Assembly (NCBI GenBank): GCA_017467965.1
Contig: JAFUJZ010000030.1
Coordinates: 1-64,000, forward strand
Source of the DNA: Clostridia bacterium
GTDB lineage: Bacteria; Bacillota_A; Clostridia; UMGS1883
Length of the DNA stretch: 64,000 nt
Reading direction: 5' to 3'
Shown: piece by piece, positions 16,956 to 25,411 of the stretch
How positions within the stretch are numbered: the first letter of the stretch is position 1
Layout of the letters: each line of letters opens with the position of its first letter
The notes under the pieces: model-generated
The model's database searches: none
The model's input: the letters and a program-made list of their open reading frames with translations, nothing else
Told to the model about the DNA's origin: nothing
Program-made: the position numbers and the translations under genes

Positions 16956-18800
16956 ATGCTTGAAGAAAAGATAAAAATGCTGCCCGACAGTCCGGGTGTT
17001 TATATTATGAAAAATAAAGACGGCAAAATCATATATGTCGGCAAGGCAAAGGTTTTGAAAAACCGCGTCAAGCAGTATTTTATGAATTCGGCAAACCACA
17101 CACCCAAGGTTAAAGCCATGGTAAGTAATATCCATGATTTTGAGTATATTCTCTGCGACAGCGAAATGGAAGCCTTGGTGCTTGAATGCAACCTCATAAA
17201 GGAGCATACGCCCAAATATAATATCCTTTTAAAGGACGGCAAGCATTATCCGTATATCAAGCTCACACTTAACGAGGAGTTTCCCAAGATGCTCTTTGTA
17301 AGACGTATTGAGCCCGACGGGGCAAAATATTTTGGACCCTATCCCACAGGCTTTAGCGTAAATGAAACCTTTGACATTGTTAAAGAGGTTTTTAAAATCG
17401 CACATTGTAAAAAGACTTTTCCAAAGGATATAGGCAAAGAAAGACCGTGTCTCTATTATTCAATGGGGCGTTGCGTTGCCCCTTGCAGCGGAAAGGTAAC
17501 AAAAGAAGAATACAGGAAGATATTTTCCGAGATAGAAAAGTTCCTTTCGGGCAGTGATAAGGAGCTTATTGATAAATTAACCGATGAAATGAAGCAGGCG
17601 GCGGCAAGCTTTGAGTTTGAAAAAGCGGCATTGTGCCGTGATAAAATTGAAGCCCTCAGAAATCTTTCCGAAAAGCAGAAGGTTTTGAGCGACAAGGGTG
17701 ACGATTGCGACGTTCTGTCGGTAGCTGTTGAAGATATCCTTGCATCGGTAGAGCTTTTTACCATAAGAGGCGGCAAGATGATAGGTTCACATTCCTTTGA
17801 TATAAAAAGCGAGGGGACATTAGACGAAAAAGAGGTTTTGTCTGACTTTGTTGACCAGTACTATACAAAGGATGTGTATGTGCCCAAATGCGTATATTTA
17901 TCCTGCGAGATTGACTCTGAGGATACTTTGGCAGACTATTTGAGCCAAAAGCGCGGCAACAAGGTCAGCGTGACGGTGCCAAAAATCGGCGACAGGAAAA
18001 AAATTGTTGATATGGCTGTTAAAAATGCACGCCATAATATTGAAAAAATGAAAACCGCCGAAATTAAAGAGACGATGAAAATGAACTCGCTTATAGAGCT
18101 TGCTCAGGCACTCAGGCTTGAAGTTATCCCCGACAGGATAGAAAGCTATGACATATCCCACACATCCGGTGAGGAAAACGTGGCGGCTATGGCTGTTTTT
18201 AAAAACGGGAAACCCTCTAAGCATGACTATAGGATTTTCAAAGTAAACACTGTGGAGGGTGCAAATGATATTGCATCTTTAAGAGAAGTGCTCTTAAGAC
18301 GCTTTACTCACGAAAAAAGAGAAAACGACGGCAAATTTGCCGAAAAACCTGATTTGATACTCATGGACGGCGGTATAGCACAGCTTAATTGCGCAAAAGA
18401 GGTGCTTTTGGAGCTTGGACTTGATATACCTGTCTTTGGCATGGTTAAAGATGACCGCCACAGGACAAGAGGGGTGATGAGCGAAGAAGGTGAGGTATAC
18501 CTTAAGCCTACAGGTGGCGCAATAAGACTTGTGACGTATATTCAGGACGAGGTGCATAAAACTGCTATCGAATATCACCGCAAGCGTCGTGAAAAAAAGA
18601 TGCTCGGAAGTGAGCTTTTGAACATTGAGGGCATCGGTGAAAAGAAAAGAAAGGCTCTTATGCTGTATTTTAAGAGCATTAATGCAATAAAAGAAGCCGA
18701 AATAGAGGAGCTTTGCAAAGTTCGCGGAATAAGCGAAAAATACGCGAAGAATATATATGATTATTTCAGAAAGGAGAAAATAGATGAGAATAACATATGA
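16956..18800 (+). CDS. uvrC: Excinuclease ABC subunit C
   Basis: The 614-residue protein has the N-terminal GIY-YIG nuclease (GVYIMKNKDGKIIYVGKAK, residues 14-32), the Cys-rich CLYYSMGRCVAPC segment, a UVR motif (SFEFEKAALCRDKIEALR, about 212-230), the RNase H-like C-terminal nuclease (SYDISHTSGEENVAAMAVF, LILMDGGIAQLN) and two helix-hairpin-helix motifs at the end (EGIGEKKRKALMLYF). It makes both incisions in nucleotide excision repair. AAAGGTGGTG precedes the ATG. Its end overlaps the HD hydrolase gene by 17 nt. Confidence 0.97.
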   Translation: MLEEKIKMLPDSPGVYIMKNKDGKIIYVGKAKVLKNRVKQYFMNSANHTPKVKAMVSNIHDFEYILCDSEMEALVLECNLIKEHTPKYNILLKDGKHYPYIKLTLNEEFPKMLFVRRIEPDGAKYFGPYPTGFSVNETFDIVKEVFKIAHCKKTFPKDIGKERPCLYYSMGRCVAPCSGKVTKEEYRKIFSEIEKFLSGSDKELIDKLTDEMKQAAASFEFEKAALCRDKIEALRNLSEKQKVLSDKGDDCDVLSVAVEDILASVELFTIRGGKMIGSHSFDIKSEGTLDEKEVLSDFVDQYYTKDVYVPKCVYLSCEIDSEDTLADYLSQKRGNKVSVTVPKIGDRKKIVDMAVKNARHNIEKMKTAEIKETMKMNSLIELAQALRLEVIPDRIESYDISHTSGEENVAAMAVFKNGKPSKHDYRIFKVNTVEGANDIASLREVLLRRFTHEKRENDGKFAEKPDLILMDGGIAQLNCAKEVLLELGLDIPVFGMVKDDRHRTRGVMSEEGEVYLKPTGGAIRLVTYIQDEVHKTAIEYHRKRREKKMLGSELLNIEGIGEKKRKALMLYFKSINAIKEAEIEELCKVRGISEKYAKNIYDYFRKEKIDENNI

Positions 18801-19446
18801 TGATGTACGAAAAAATGAAAAGGTAAACGCATATATAAAGAAGGCTGATGAATCCCTTTCTGCAATGGGATTTACTGACCATAGCTTTGCCCATGTAGCA
18901 CGTGTTGCGCAAAACGCGGGCATGATACTCAGAGAACTTGGATATTCGGAGAGGGAGGCAGAGCTTGCCAGAGTTGCAGGGTATTTGCACGATATAGGTA
19001 ACGTTGTAAACCGTATCGACCATGCCCAGAGCGGTGCCGTGATAGCTTTCCGTATATTGGAATCAATGGGCGCTGACCCCGATACTGTATCAACAATAGT
19101 TACGGCCATAGGCAACCACGACGAATCTACGGCTTTTCCCGTTAACCCGGTTGCGGCGGCACTTATCATTGCAGACAAGACGGACGTAACATATACAAGA
19201 GTACGAAACAACGACCCTGCAACCTTTGATATCCACGACAGGGTTAACTATGCTGTAAAAACATCTTCCTTGACCATTGATGCAGAAAAAGGCGAAATCC
19301 AGGCAAAGCTCAGGATTGATACAGATATGTGTACGGTTGTTGACTATTTTGAAATATTTTTGGAACGTGTTATTTTGTGCCGAAAAGCAGCTGATAAGCT
19401 TGGTGTAAAATTTTCCCTGAGAATAAACGGACAAAAACTTTTGTAA
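18784..19446 (+). CDS. HD-domain phosphohydrolase
   Basis: The 220-residue protein starts inside the uvrC end, behind AAAGGAG. It has the HD metal-binding pattern: H in DHSFAHVARV, HD in YLHDIGN, H in IDHAQSGA and the later NHDES. The C-terminal half is a small beta-rich domain (LTIDAEKGEIQAKLRIDTDMCTVVDYF) seen in one Clostridial HD family. These proteins hydrolyse phosphate esters of nucleotides; the actual substrate is unknown. Coupling with uvrC suggests coexpression, not necessarily a repair role. Confidence 0.85.
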   Translation: MRITYDDVRKNEKVNAYIKKADESLSAMGFTDHSFAHVARVAQNAGMILRELGYSEREAELARVAGYLHDIGNVVNRIDHAQSGAVIAFRILESMGADPDTVSTIVTAIGNHDESTAFPVNPVAAALIIADKTDVTYTRVRNNDPATFDIHDRVNYAVKTSSLTIDAEKGEIQAKLRIDTDMCTVVDYFEIFLERVILCRKAADKLGVKFSLRINGQKLL

Positions 19447-19451
19447 AATAC

Positions 19452-19480
19452 TTGATTATTTTCCCGGAAAGGCGTATAAT
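19452..19480 (+). promoter_or_regulatory. Sigma-A promoter of the sugar transferase gene
   Basis: TTGATT (19452-19457), 17 nt, TATAAT (19475-19480), about 40 nt before the start codon. Confidence 0.75.
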
Positions 19481-19521
19481 TATGATGTGTGAGTTCGTGA
19501 TGAGAAATGGAGGTCCCTATC

Positions 19522-20199
19522 ATGAATACAAAATCAGCCGAAGATGTACAGGCTTTGCATGATGAGCTTGTCCGTGATTATCTTAAAAGCAAGAGAATAT
19601 ACTGGAATTTTAAGAGGACTTTTGATATTATCGCAAGCCTTAGTGCATTGATTGTTCTTGGTATTCCGATGCTTATCGTGGCACTTTTAATCTATATAGA
19701 CGACCCGCATGGAAGTCCGTTCTTTTCGCAGGACAGAGTGGGCAGAGACGGAAAGGTGTTCAAGTTTTACAAATTCCGTTCCATGGTTGTAAATGCGGAG
19801 GATTTATTGGACGATTTACAGGAACAGAACGAAAAGACAGGGCCTGTTTTTAAAATGAAGGATGATCCCAGGATTACAAAAATAGGCAAGTTTATACGCA
19901 AAACAAGTATTGATGAATTACCCCAGCTTGTCAACATTTTAAAAGGTGACATGAGTGTTGTAGGTCCTAGACCTGCACTCCCCAAAGAGGTTGAACAGTA
20001 TGACGACTACGCTCGCCTTAGACTTCTTATTACTCCGGGCCTCACTTGCTATTGGCAGGTACAGGACAACCGCGACGATATTACCTTTGAAGAGTGGATG
20101 GATATGGACATCAAATACATAAAGGAGCGTACGTTCTGGGGAGATATAAAGCTTATATTTAAAACTGTTAAAGTTGCAATAACAGGACAGGGAACATAA
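19522..20199 (+). CDS. Undecaprenyl-phosphate sugar phosphotransferase (small PGT type)
   Basis: ATG 19522 is 8 nt after GGAGG; an upstream ATG at 19507 overlaps that site and is rejected. The 225-residue protein has one N-terminal hydrophobic helix (FDIIASLSALIVLGIPMLIVALL) and the cytoplasmic catalytic core of monotopic phosphoglycosyl transferases: PFFSQDRVGRDGKVFKFYKFRSM, RKTSIDELPQLVNILKGDMSVVGPRP, and the LITPGLTCYWQV stretch. These add the first sugar-phosphate to undecaprenyl phosphate for surface polysaccharide synthesis. No other polysaccharide genes are adjacent, so it is an orphan with its own promoter and terminator. Confidence 0.9.
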   Translation: MNTKSAEDVQALHDELVRDYLKSKRIYWNFKRTFDIIASLSALIVLGIPMLIVALLIYIDDPHGSPFFSQDRVGRDGKVFKFYKFRSMVVNAEDLLDDLQEQNEKTGPVFKMKDDPRITKIGKFIRKTSIDELPQLVNILKGDMSVVGPRPALPKEVEQYDDYARLRLLITPGLTCYWQVQDNRDDITFEEWMDMDIKYIKERTFWGDIKLIFKTVKVAITGQGT

Positions 20200-20200
20200 T

Positions 20201-20227
20201 AAAAAGCGTGCATCAGCACGCTTTTTT
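20201..20227 (+). terminator. Rho-independent terminator
   Basis: AAAAAGCGTGC-atca-GCACGCTTTTTT directly after the sugar transferase. Confidence 0.92.
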
Positions 20228-20252
20228 ACCTTTTGTTCGTGGAGGGGTGAAA

Positions 20253-21044
20253 ATGAAAAACAGAAAAAAACAAAAATTCAATGCGTTGTTTTTGGTAACG
20301 CTGGGTGTTTTGGTAATAGCTGTTATTGTGATAGCTTTATTTAATATGCCAAAAAAGCAAGCTCCGGTGCAGAGCGGCGAGGCTTATGTAGAAGCATATA
20401 ATAAGACAAATGCACTTAAGCAATATGAGATACAAACATCCATGATTATAAGCGTAGACGACGGCGAAGGGGTTAAGCAAACTGCTATTGACCAAACGAT
20501 AAAGGCAGATAACAGGAATACGGGGCTTATATACAGGGTGGAAAGCGTTGCAACAACCACTGATGTAACAAGCGGAAAGGTTAATTCCGAGGAGAGTAGC
20601 TATACCTATTACGACAAAAAGTATTACTATAATCTGCCGGGTGTGAGCTATACAAGTGATGTAACAGAGGACAGAGCAAAGCAAAACCTTAGTAACTTTA
20701 TAAATATGATATCTTTCCCTTATGATAAAATGCAGGTTTTTGAAAAAGAGGAAACGGACGGAATGACGGTGTATCACTATACAGTAAGCTATGACGATGT
20801 GTCAGATTATGTGAAAGCTGTTTGCGAATCCGGCGTCAATATTATAGGCGAGGGTAATTTCAAAAGGACTGCCGAGGCAAGTGCAACCGTCAAGGACGGA
20901 TACGTGACACAAAGAACAATGTATATTGAATGTGTGAACGAAAACGGAAATACGGTTGTTATTGAGTTTGTGACAGAGCTTTGTGACACAAAGGCTGAAA
21001 TCGCTGTACCCGATGCAAGTAAATACGCAAATATAACAGAATAA
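20253..21044 (+). CDS. Membrane-anchored extracytoplasmic protein, unknown
   Basis: ATG 20253 follows GGAGGGG, giving 263 residues; a longer reading from 20208 would run through the preceding terminator. After a basic start (KNRKKQK) there is one membrane helix (about 8-30, LFLVTLGVLVIAVIVIALF), then an extracytoplasmic beta-rich domain with alternating Thr/Tyr strands (SSYTYYDKKYYYNLPGVSYTSDV). This looks like the LolA/LppX-like or DUF6612-type beta-barrel halves of Clostridial secreted proteins, but I cannot assign it. It converges on lexA with a shared terminator. Confidence 0.7.
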   Translation: MKNRKKQKFNALFLVTLGVLVIAVIVIALFNMPKKQAPVQSGEAYVEAYNKTNALKQYEIQTSMIISVDDGEGVKQTAIDQTIKADNRNTGLIYRVESVATTTDVTSGKVNSEESSYTYYDKKYYYNLPGVSYTSDVTEDRAKQNLSNFINMISFPYDKMQVFEKEETDGMTVYHYTVSYDDVSDYVKAVCESGVNIIGEGNFKRTAEASATVKDGYVTQRTMYIECVNENGNTVVIEFVTELCDTKAEIAVPDASKYANITE

Positions 21045-21047
21045 AAT

Positions 21048-21081
21048 AAAACGAGCGTGCTAAGAAAGCACGCTCGTTTTT
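21048..21081. terminator. Bidirectional terminator
   Basis: AAAACGAGCGTGCT / AGCACGCTCGTTTT with loop AAGAA, between convergent genes. Confidence 0.92.
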
Positions 21082-21108
21082 AAATAGTCTGCGCTAAAGG
21101 CAGTAGCC

Positions 21109-21729
21109 CTATAATACTCTATATACGCCTATAACCTTGCCTATAATTGCAACGGTATCGGTTATAATAGGTTCAAGATAGTCGTTTTCGGGTTGCAGAC
21201 GGAAATGACCGTTTTCCTTATAAAAGGTTTTAACTGTGGCGGAATCCTCAATCAATGCGGCAACAATATCGCCGTTATTGGCAACACTCTGACTTTTGAC
21301 TATAACATAGTCGCCGTCAAGAATACCTGCATTAATCATACTTTCACCGCGAATTTTGAGCATAAAAACGTCACTGCCGCGGGCGAAATCACTTGGGAGA
21401 GGAAACATACGCTCAATGTTTTCCTCAGCTAAAATAGGCGCACCTGCGCTGATTTGACCTATAACAGGTACAGAGAGGATGTTGTCGTCTGATTCGGTTA
21501 CCTGTGCAACATTGCTCCGTTGAGCAAGACGCAGACCGCGGGATGAAGATGCGTCCTTTTCCAGCATGCCCGCTTTCTGAAGTCTGGATATATAACCATG
21601 AACGGTAGAGGGCGAGTTGAGTCCAACACCTGCACAAATTTCCCTCACTGTGGGGGGATAACCCTTTTCACGGGTGTACTGATCTATAAAATTCAATATC
21701 TGCTGCTGTTTTGTAAGATTAGCTGCCAT
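21109..21729 (-). CDS. lexA: SOS repressor LexA
   Basis: The 206-residue protein has an N-terminal winged helix (residues 5-68, YPPTVREICAGVGLNSPSTVHGYISRLQKAG) and a C-terminal S24 peptidase domain. The self-cleavage bond is Ala95-Gly96 in GQISAGAP; the catalytic dyad is Ser130 (RGESMINAG) and Lys167 (ATVKTF). It represses DNA-damage genes until RecA-stimulated cleavage. It diverges from a YneA-like gene, with three LexA boxes between them, so it is autoregulated as in Bacillus. Confidence 0.97.
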   Translation of the reverse strand: MAANLTKQQQILNFIDQYTREKGYPPTVREICAGVGLNSPSTVHGYISRLQKAGMLEKDASSSRGLRLAQRSNVAQVTESDDNILSVPVIGQISAGAPILAEENIERMFPLPSDFARGSDVFMLKIRGESMINAGILDGDYVIVKSQSVANNGDIVAALIEDSATVKTFYKENGHFRLQPENDYLEPIITDTVAIIGKVIGVYRVL

Positions 21730-21761
21730 ATTTTTGCCTCCCGATAACTTACTTTATCGTA

Positions 21762-21790
21762 AGTATAACACATAAAAACAAAAAAAGCAA
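21762..21790 (-). promoter_or_regulatory. lexA promoter
   Basis: On the minus strand, TTGCTT (21785-21790), 17 nt, TATACT (21762-21767). A LexA box overlaps the -35 hexamer. The leader also holds an ACTTAC-tttatc-GTAAGT inverted repeat at 21747-21764. Confidence 0.7.
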
Positions 21791-21801
21791 ACATTTGTTC
21801 G
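21788..21801. promoter_or_regulatory. LexA box 1 (lexA side)
   Basis: CAAACATTTGTTCG matches CGAAC-N4-GTTCG with one mismatch and overlaps the lexA -35 box. Confidence 0.7.
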
Positions 21802-21820
21802 AAAAATTTGCAAAAAAATA

Positions 21821-21849
21821 TTGACATCGAACAAATGTTCTGTTATATT
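21821..21849 (+). promoter_or_regulatory. Promoter of the YneA-like gene
   Basis: TTGACA (21821-21826), 17 nt, TATATT (21844-21849); a LexA box fills the spacer. Confidence 0.8.
21828..21841. promoter_or_regulatory. LexA box 2
   Basis: CGAACAAATGTTCT, containing the GAAC-N4-GTTC core, lies between the -35 and -10 boxes of the YneA-like promoter. Confidence 0.85.
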
Positions 21850-21863
21850 AAGTATAGAAAACA

Positions 21864-21877
21864 CGAACACGTGTTCG
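21864..21877. promoter_or_regulatory. LexA box 3, perfect palindrome
   Basis: CGAACACGTGTTCG is a perfect 14-bp SOS box placed just past the expected transcription start of the YneA-like gene. Confidence 0.9.
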
Positions 21878-21895
21878 ATGAAAGGCGGAATCAAT

Positions 21896-22288
21896 ATGAC
21901 AGAAGCTAAATATGTAGGCAGAATTTCCCCGATACTTTCCGATGACTGGACAGATAATGTTCCTCAGTATTATTCATATTATAATTTTCACATGAGAAGA
22001 AAGGCAGCAAAGAAAAAGCTCAACCGTGAAAGAAGAATATTTGCTGTTGTGAGTGTTCTTCTTGTGATGATTTGTATGTCACTTTTTGCAATCAGACCCG
22101 AGAGCCACGAATCATACGAGGACAATCTTCGTCATGCGGTTACATACGGCGACACGCTCTGGAGCATTGCTAACGAATATAAGAGCGATGATGTTTCCAC
22201 AGGTGAATTCGTATACGAAATCAAAAAGGTTAACAATCTTAAATCGTCAAATATAAATGTAGGCGATCTTCTCATTATTCCCGAATAA
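21896..22288 (+). CDS. yneA: YneA-like SOS cell-division suppressor (TM + LysM)
   Basis: ATG 21896 gives 130 residues. A basic cytoplasmic segment (MRRKAAKKKLNRERR) is followed by one membrane helix (IFAVVSVLLVMICMSLFAI, about 50-68) and a C-terminal LysM domain (AVTYGDTLWSIANEY ... INVGDLLIIPE). This is the layout of Bacillus YneA, which blocks septation during the SOS response. It is divergent from lexA and controlled by two LexA boxes in and after its promoter, which strongly supports the role. The N-terminal cytoplasmic part (about 48 residues) is longer than in Bacillus YneA. Confidence 0.88.
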   Translation: MTEAKYVGRISPILSDDWTDNVPQYYSYYNFHMRRKAAKKKLNRERRIFAVVSVLLVMICMSLFAIRPESHESYEDNLRHAVTYGDTLWSIANEYKSDDVSTGEFVYEIKKVNNLKSSNINVGDLLIIPE

Positions 22289-22333
22289 AAAAGTACTTTT
22301 GGGCAATCCTTTTATTAAAAGGCGGCTTAAAAG

Positions 22334-22367
22334 AAAAGACAAATCCGCCGTGGTTTGTCTTTTTTTG
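22334..22367 (+). terminator. Rho-independent terminator
   Basis: AAAAGACAAA / TTTGTCTTTT with a 10-nt loop and T-run, after the YneA-like gene. Confidence 0.8.
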
Positions 22368-22396
22368 TTGCCGTAATAGCGAAAAGAGGTTGCATT

Positions 22397-23719
22397 ATGA
22401 AAAAATTAAGTCTTTTACTCGTGCTGACAATGGTTGTATGCTCGCTGTCGGCATGCGGCTGTGGTACGAGCGGCGAAACTGTTGTAAGATTTTTGAACTT
22501 TAAGCCTGAAATCGCATCCGTGTATGAAAAGATTGCTGATGAATACCAAAAGGAAACGGGTGTTAAAGTTATTGTAGAAACTGCCGCGGCAAATACGTAT
22601 GAAAGTACGCTTACCGCAAAAATGGCAACAAATGAGGCTCCAGTGATTTTTCAGGTTAACGGGCCTATGGGCTACAGTAACTGGAAGGACTACTGCAAGG
22701 ATTTGTCAAATTCGAAATTGACAAATATAGTTACCGACGATGCACTGCTGCTTGAGACGGAAGAGGGCGTTTTCGGTATTCCTTACGTAGTGGAGGGTTA
22801 TGGTATTATCTATAATAAGAGCATAATGGATAAGTTTTTTGCTCTTCCTGACAAGGAAACCGACATATCCTCCATGGATGAGATAACAAACTTTGATACA
22901 CTTCGTGAAGTAGTGGAAGAAATGTCAATGAAAAAAGCACAGCTTGGTATTGATGGCGTATTTGCATCCACATCTCTAAAGCCCGGCGAGGACTGGCGTT
23001 GGCAGACGCATCTTTTAAATATTCCCGTGCATTATGAGTTTGACAAAAACGACATCAACCTTGAGACAAGCGAGGTTGCAAACTTTAAATTTGAATACTC
23101 AGATAATTACAAAAAAATATTTGATTTGTATATAAATAACTCCACAACAGACAAAAAAATGCTCGGCTCTAAAATAGTGGGTGACTCTATGGCGGAATTT
23201 GCCTTAGGCAAATGTGCAATGGTGCAGAACGGTAACTGGGCATACAGTCAGATTGCGGAAGTTGCGGGCAATACGGTAAGTGAAGAAAATGTAAAAATGC
23301 TGCCCATATATATGGGCATAAACGATGAAAACCAAGGTCTTTGTATAGGTACGGAAAACTTTTTGTGTATAAATAAAAAAGCTGATGAAAATACACAAAA
23401 AGCAGCAGAGGACTTTTTGTACTGGCTTTTCACCTCCGATACAGGAAAGAAATATGTAACAGAAGAGCTGGGCTTTATAACGCCTTTTGAAACCTTTACA
23501 GAAGACGAAGTTCCCGACGACCCGCTGGCGCGTGAGGTTGTAAGATGGATGAACAAGCCCGATACGCATACAGTGCCGTGGGATTTTACGATTTTTCCGT
23601 CACAGCGATTTAAAACAAACTTTGGAAGTGCGCTCCTTTCCTATGCACAGGGGTCAAAAGAATGGAATAGAGTTAAGCAGGATACTGTAAGCGACTGGAA
23701 AGCTGAAAGTAACAGGTAA
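22397..23719 (+). CDS. Sugar ABC transporter substrate-binding lipoprotein
   Basis: ATG 22397 follows AAGAGGTT, giving 440 residues. A lipoprotein signal peptide ends LSACGCGTSG. The mature part is a family 1 extracellular solute-binding protein: TVVRFLNFKPEIASVYEKIADEYQKETGVKVIVET at the N-lobe, GIPYVVEGYGIIYNKSIM and the TENFLCINKKADENTQKAAEDFLYWLFTSDTGKKYV hinge region. It heads a cluster of two permeases and MalQ, so malto-oligosaccharides or a related alpha-glucan are the likely ligand. It shares the CGC lipobox motif. No ATPase is encoded beside it. Confidence 0.92.
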   Translation: MKKLSLLLVLTMVVCSLSACGCGTSGETVVRFLNFKPEIASVYEKIADEYQKETGVKVIVETAAANTYESTLTAKMATNEAPVIFQVNGPMGYSNWKDYCKDLSNSKLTNIVTDDALLLETEEGVFGIPYVVEGYGIIYNKSIMDKFFALPDKETDISSMDEITNFDTLREVVEEMSMKKAQLGIDGVFASTSLKPGEDWRWQTHLLNIPVHYEFDKNDINLETSEVANFKFEYSDNYKKIFDLYINNSTTDKKMLGSKIVGDSMAEFALGKCAMVQNGNWAYSQIAEVAGNTVSEENVKMLPIYMGINDENQGLCIGTENFLCINKKADENTQKAAEDFLYWLFTSDTGKKYVTEELGFITPFETFTEDEVPDDPLAREVVRWMNKPDTHTVPWDFTIFPSQRFKTNFGSALLSYAQGSKEWNRVKQDTVSDWKAESNR

Positions 23720-23730
23720 GGGGTGGTTTT

Positions 23731-24564
23731 TTGAAAAAATATGCTCCGATATTTTTACTGCCTTTGACTGTATGCTTTATAATGTTTTTTGTACTGCCCT
23801 TTGTTATGGGGCTGTATCTTTCCTTTACGGAATTTACCACCGTGGACAACGCAACTTTTGCAGGGGTAGAAAACTATATAAAAGCATTCAGCGGGGATAA
23901 AAGCTTTATAAATGCTTTGTTCTTTACGGTAAAGTTTACTGCCGTAAGTGTGGTGAGCGTAAATATAATTGCGTTTTTGCTTGCACTTTTGCTCACTAAA
24001 AAAATGAAGGGCGTTAATTTTTTCAGGACCGTGTATTTTATGCCCAATCTTATCGGCGGTATTGTGTTAGGCTATATTTGGAATGTAATTATAAACGGTA
24101 TTCTGCGTTATTTTGAGGTGGATATAACCTTTAGTGCAGATTACGGCTTTTGGGGACTTGTCGTGCTCATGAACTGGCAGATGATAGGTTACATGATGAT
24201 AATTTATATTGCAGGGTTGCAGAGCGTTGACAGGGGGCTTATCGAGGCGTCTTATATTGACGGTGCTACGAACAGACAGGCCCTGTGGCATGTGACAATC
24301 CCCTCGCTTATGCCCTCAATAACTATATGTACTTTTCTGACGCTTACAAACTCCTTCAAGCTTTTTGACCAGAACCTGGCTTTGACAGGCGGTGCCCCGG
24401 GGAAAGAAACCAGTATGCTGGCACTTGACATTTATGACACGTTTTACTCTCGTATAGGCTGGCAGGGCGTGGGGCAGGCAAAGGCGGTACTGTTTTTTGT
24501 AATAGTGGCACTCATTGCGTCTGTTCAGCTATATCTGACAAGGTCCAAGGAGGTTGAATTGTAA
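23731..24564 (+). CDS. Sugar ABC permease (MalF-type)
   Basis: The 277-residue protein starts at TTG 23731 after GGGGTGG. It has six membrane helices and the cytoplasmic EAA loop (EASYIDGATNRQALWHVTIPSL) that contacts the ATPase. The N-terminal helix and long first loop with VENYIKAF are typical of the MalF/UgpA-like subunit in Firmicutes sugar importers. It overlaps the next permease by one base (TAATG), so the two are translated together. The partner ATPase is absent here; in Firmicutes a shared MsmX-like ATPase commonly serves such importers. Confidence 0.92.
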   Translation: MKKYAPIFLLPLTVCFIMFFVLPFVMGLYLSFTEFTTVDNATFAGVENYIKAFSGDKSFINALFFTVKFTAVSVVSVNIIAFLLALLLTKKMKGVNFFRTVYFMPNLIGGIVLGYIWNVIINGILRYFEVDITFSADYGFWGLVVLMNWQMIGYMMIIYIAGLQSVDRGLIEASYIDGATNRQALWHVTIPSLMPSITICTFLTLTNSFKLFDQNLALTGGAPGKETSMLALDIYDTFYSRIGWQGVGQAKAVLFFVIVALIASVQLYLTRSKEVEL

Positions 24565-25397
24565 TGAACAAAACCCTAAAAAGGGTAGGGTATTATATTC
24601 TCCTTAGTGTGATAGCGTTGTTTTTTCTGTTGCCGATAGGGATAATACTGATAAACTCTTTCAAAAACAGGTTTTTGATTATGTCAGAGCCTTTTAATTT
24701 TCCGAGGGCAGAAAGCTTTGTCGGTATAGACAATTACGTCTCAGGCATAAAAGCATCGGGATATTTTGCGGCGTTTGGCATGAGCCTTTTTGTGACAATT
24801 TTGTCGGTTGGAGCAATTATACTGGCATCGTCGATGACGGCTTGGTATATAACAAGGGTTAAAACATTTTTGACAAAGGTTTTGTACTATGCGTTTGTGT
24901 TTTCGATGATTGTGCCATTTCAAATGGTGATGTATACTCTAACCTACATTGCCGTAAAAATAAATTTTGCCAATCCTTTGGGGATAATTGCAATTTATTT
25001 GGGATTTGGTGCAGGGCTTAGCGTGTTTATGTTTTCGGGATTTATAAAGGGTATTCCCCGGGAAATAGAAGAAGCTGCCAGAATTGACGGCTGCAACCCA
25101 ATACAAACCTTTTTTAAGGTGGTTTTCCCCATATTAAAGCCCACAACCGTAACCGTGGGCATCCTTAATGCCATGTGGATATGGAACGACTATCTTTTGC
25201 CGTATCTGATACTTGGCACAAAATACAAAACAATCCCCGTTGCCGTTCAGATTACAATGCAGGGTGCCTACGGTAGTATTGACTGGGGCGGATTTATGGC
25301 AATGTTGACTCTTTCAATTATCCCCATAATTTTGTTGTATATTTTCCTGCAAAGGTATATAATAGAAGGGGTAATCTCAGGTGCTGTAAAAGGATAA
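24564..25397 (+). CDS. Sugar ABC permease (MalG-type)
   Basis: The 277-residue protein has six helices, the N-terminal FLLPIGIILINSFKN segment and the EAA loop EEAARIDGCNPIQTFFKVVFPILKP of MalG/UgpE-like subunits. The C-terminus YIIEGVISGAVKG is the usual ending of this family. It forms the pore with the preceding permease and takes sugar from the lipoprotein at 22397. Start ATG overlaps the stop of the first permease. Confidence 0.93.
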   Translation: MNKTLKRVGYYILLSVIALFFLLPIGIILINSFKNRFLIMSEPFNFPRAESFVGIDNYVSGIKASGYFAAFGMSLFVTILSVGAIILASSMTAWYITRVKTFLTKVLYYAFVFSMIVPFQMVMYTLTYIAVKINFANPLGIIAIYLGFGAGLSVFMFSGFIKGIPREIEEAARIDGCNPIQTFFKVVFPILKPTTVTVGILNAMWIWNDYLLPYLILGTKYKTIPVAVQITMQGAYGSIDWGGFMAMLTLSIIPIILLYIFLQRYIIEGVISGAVKG

Positions 25398-25411
25398 AAG
25401 TTGGTGATAAA

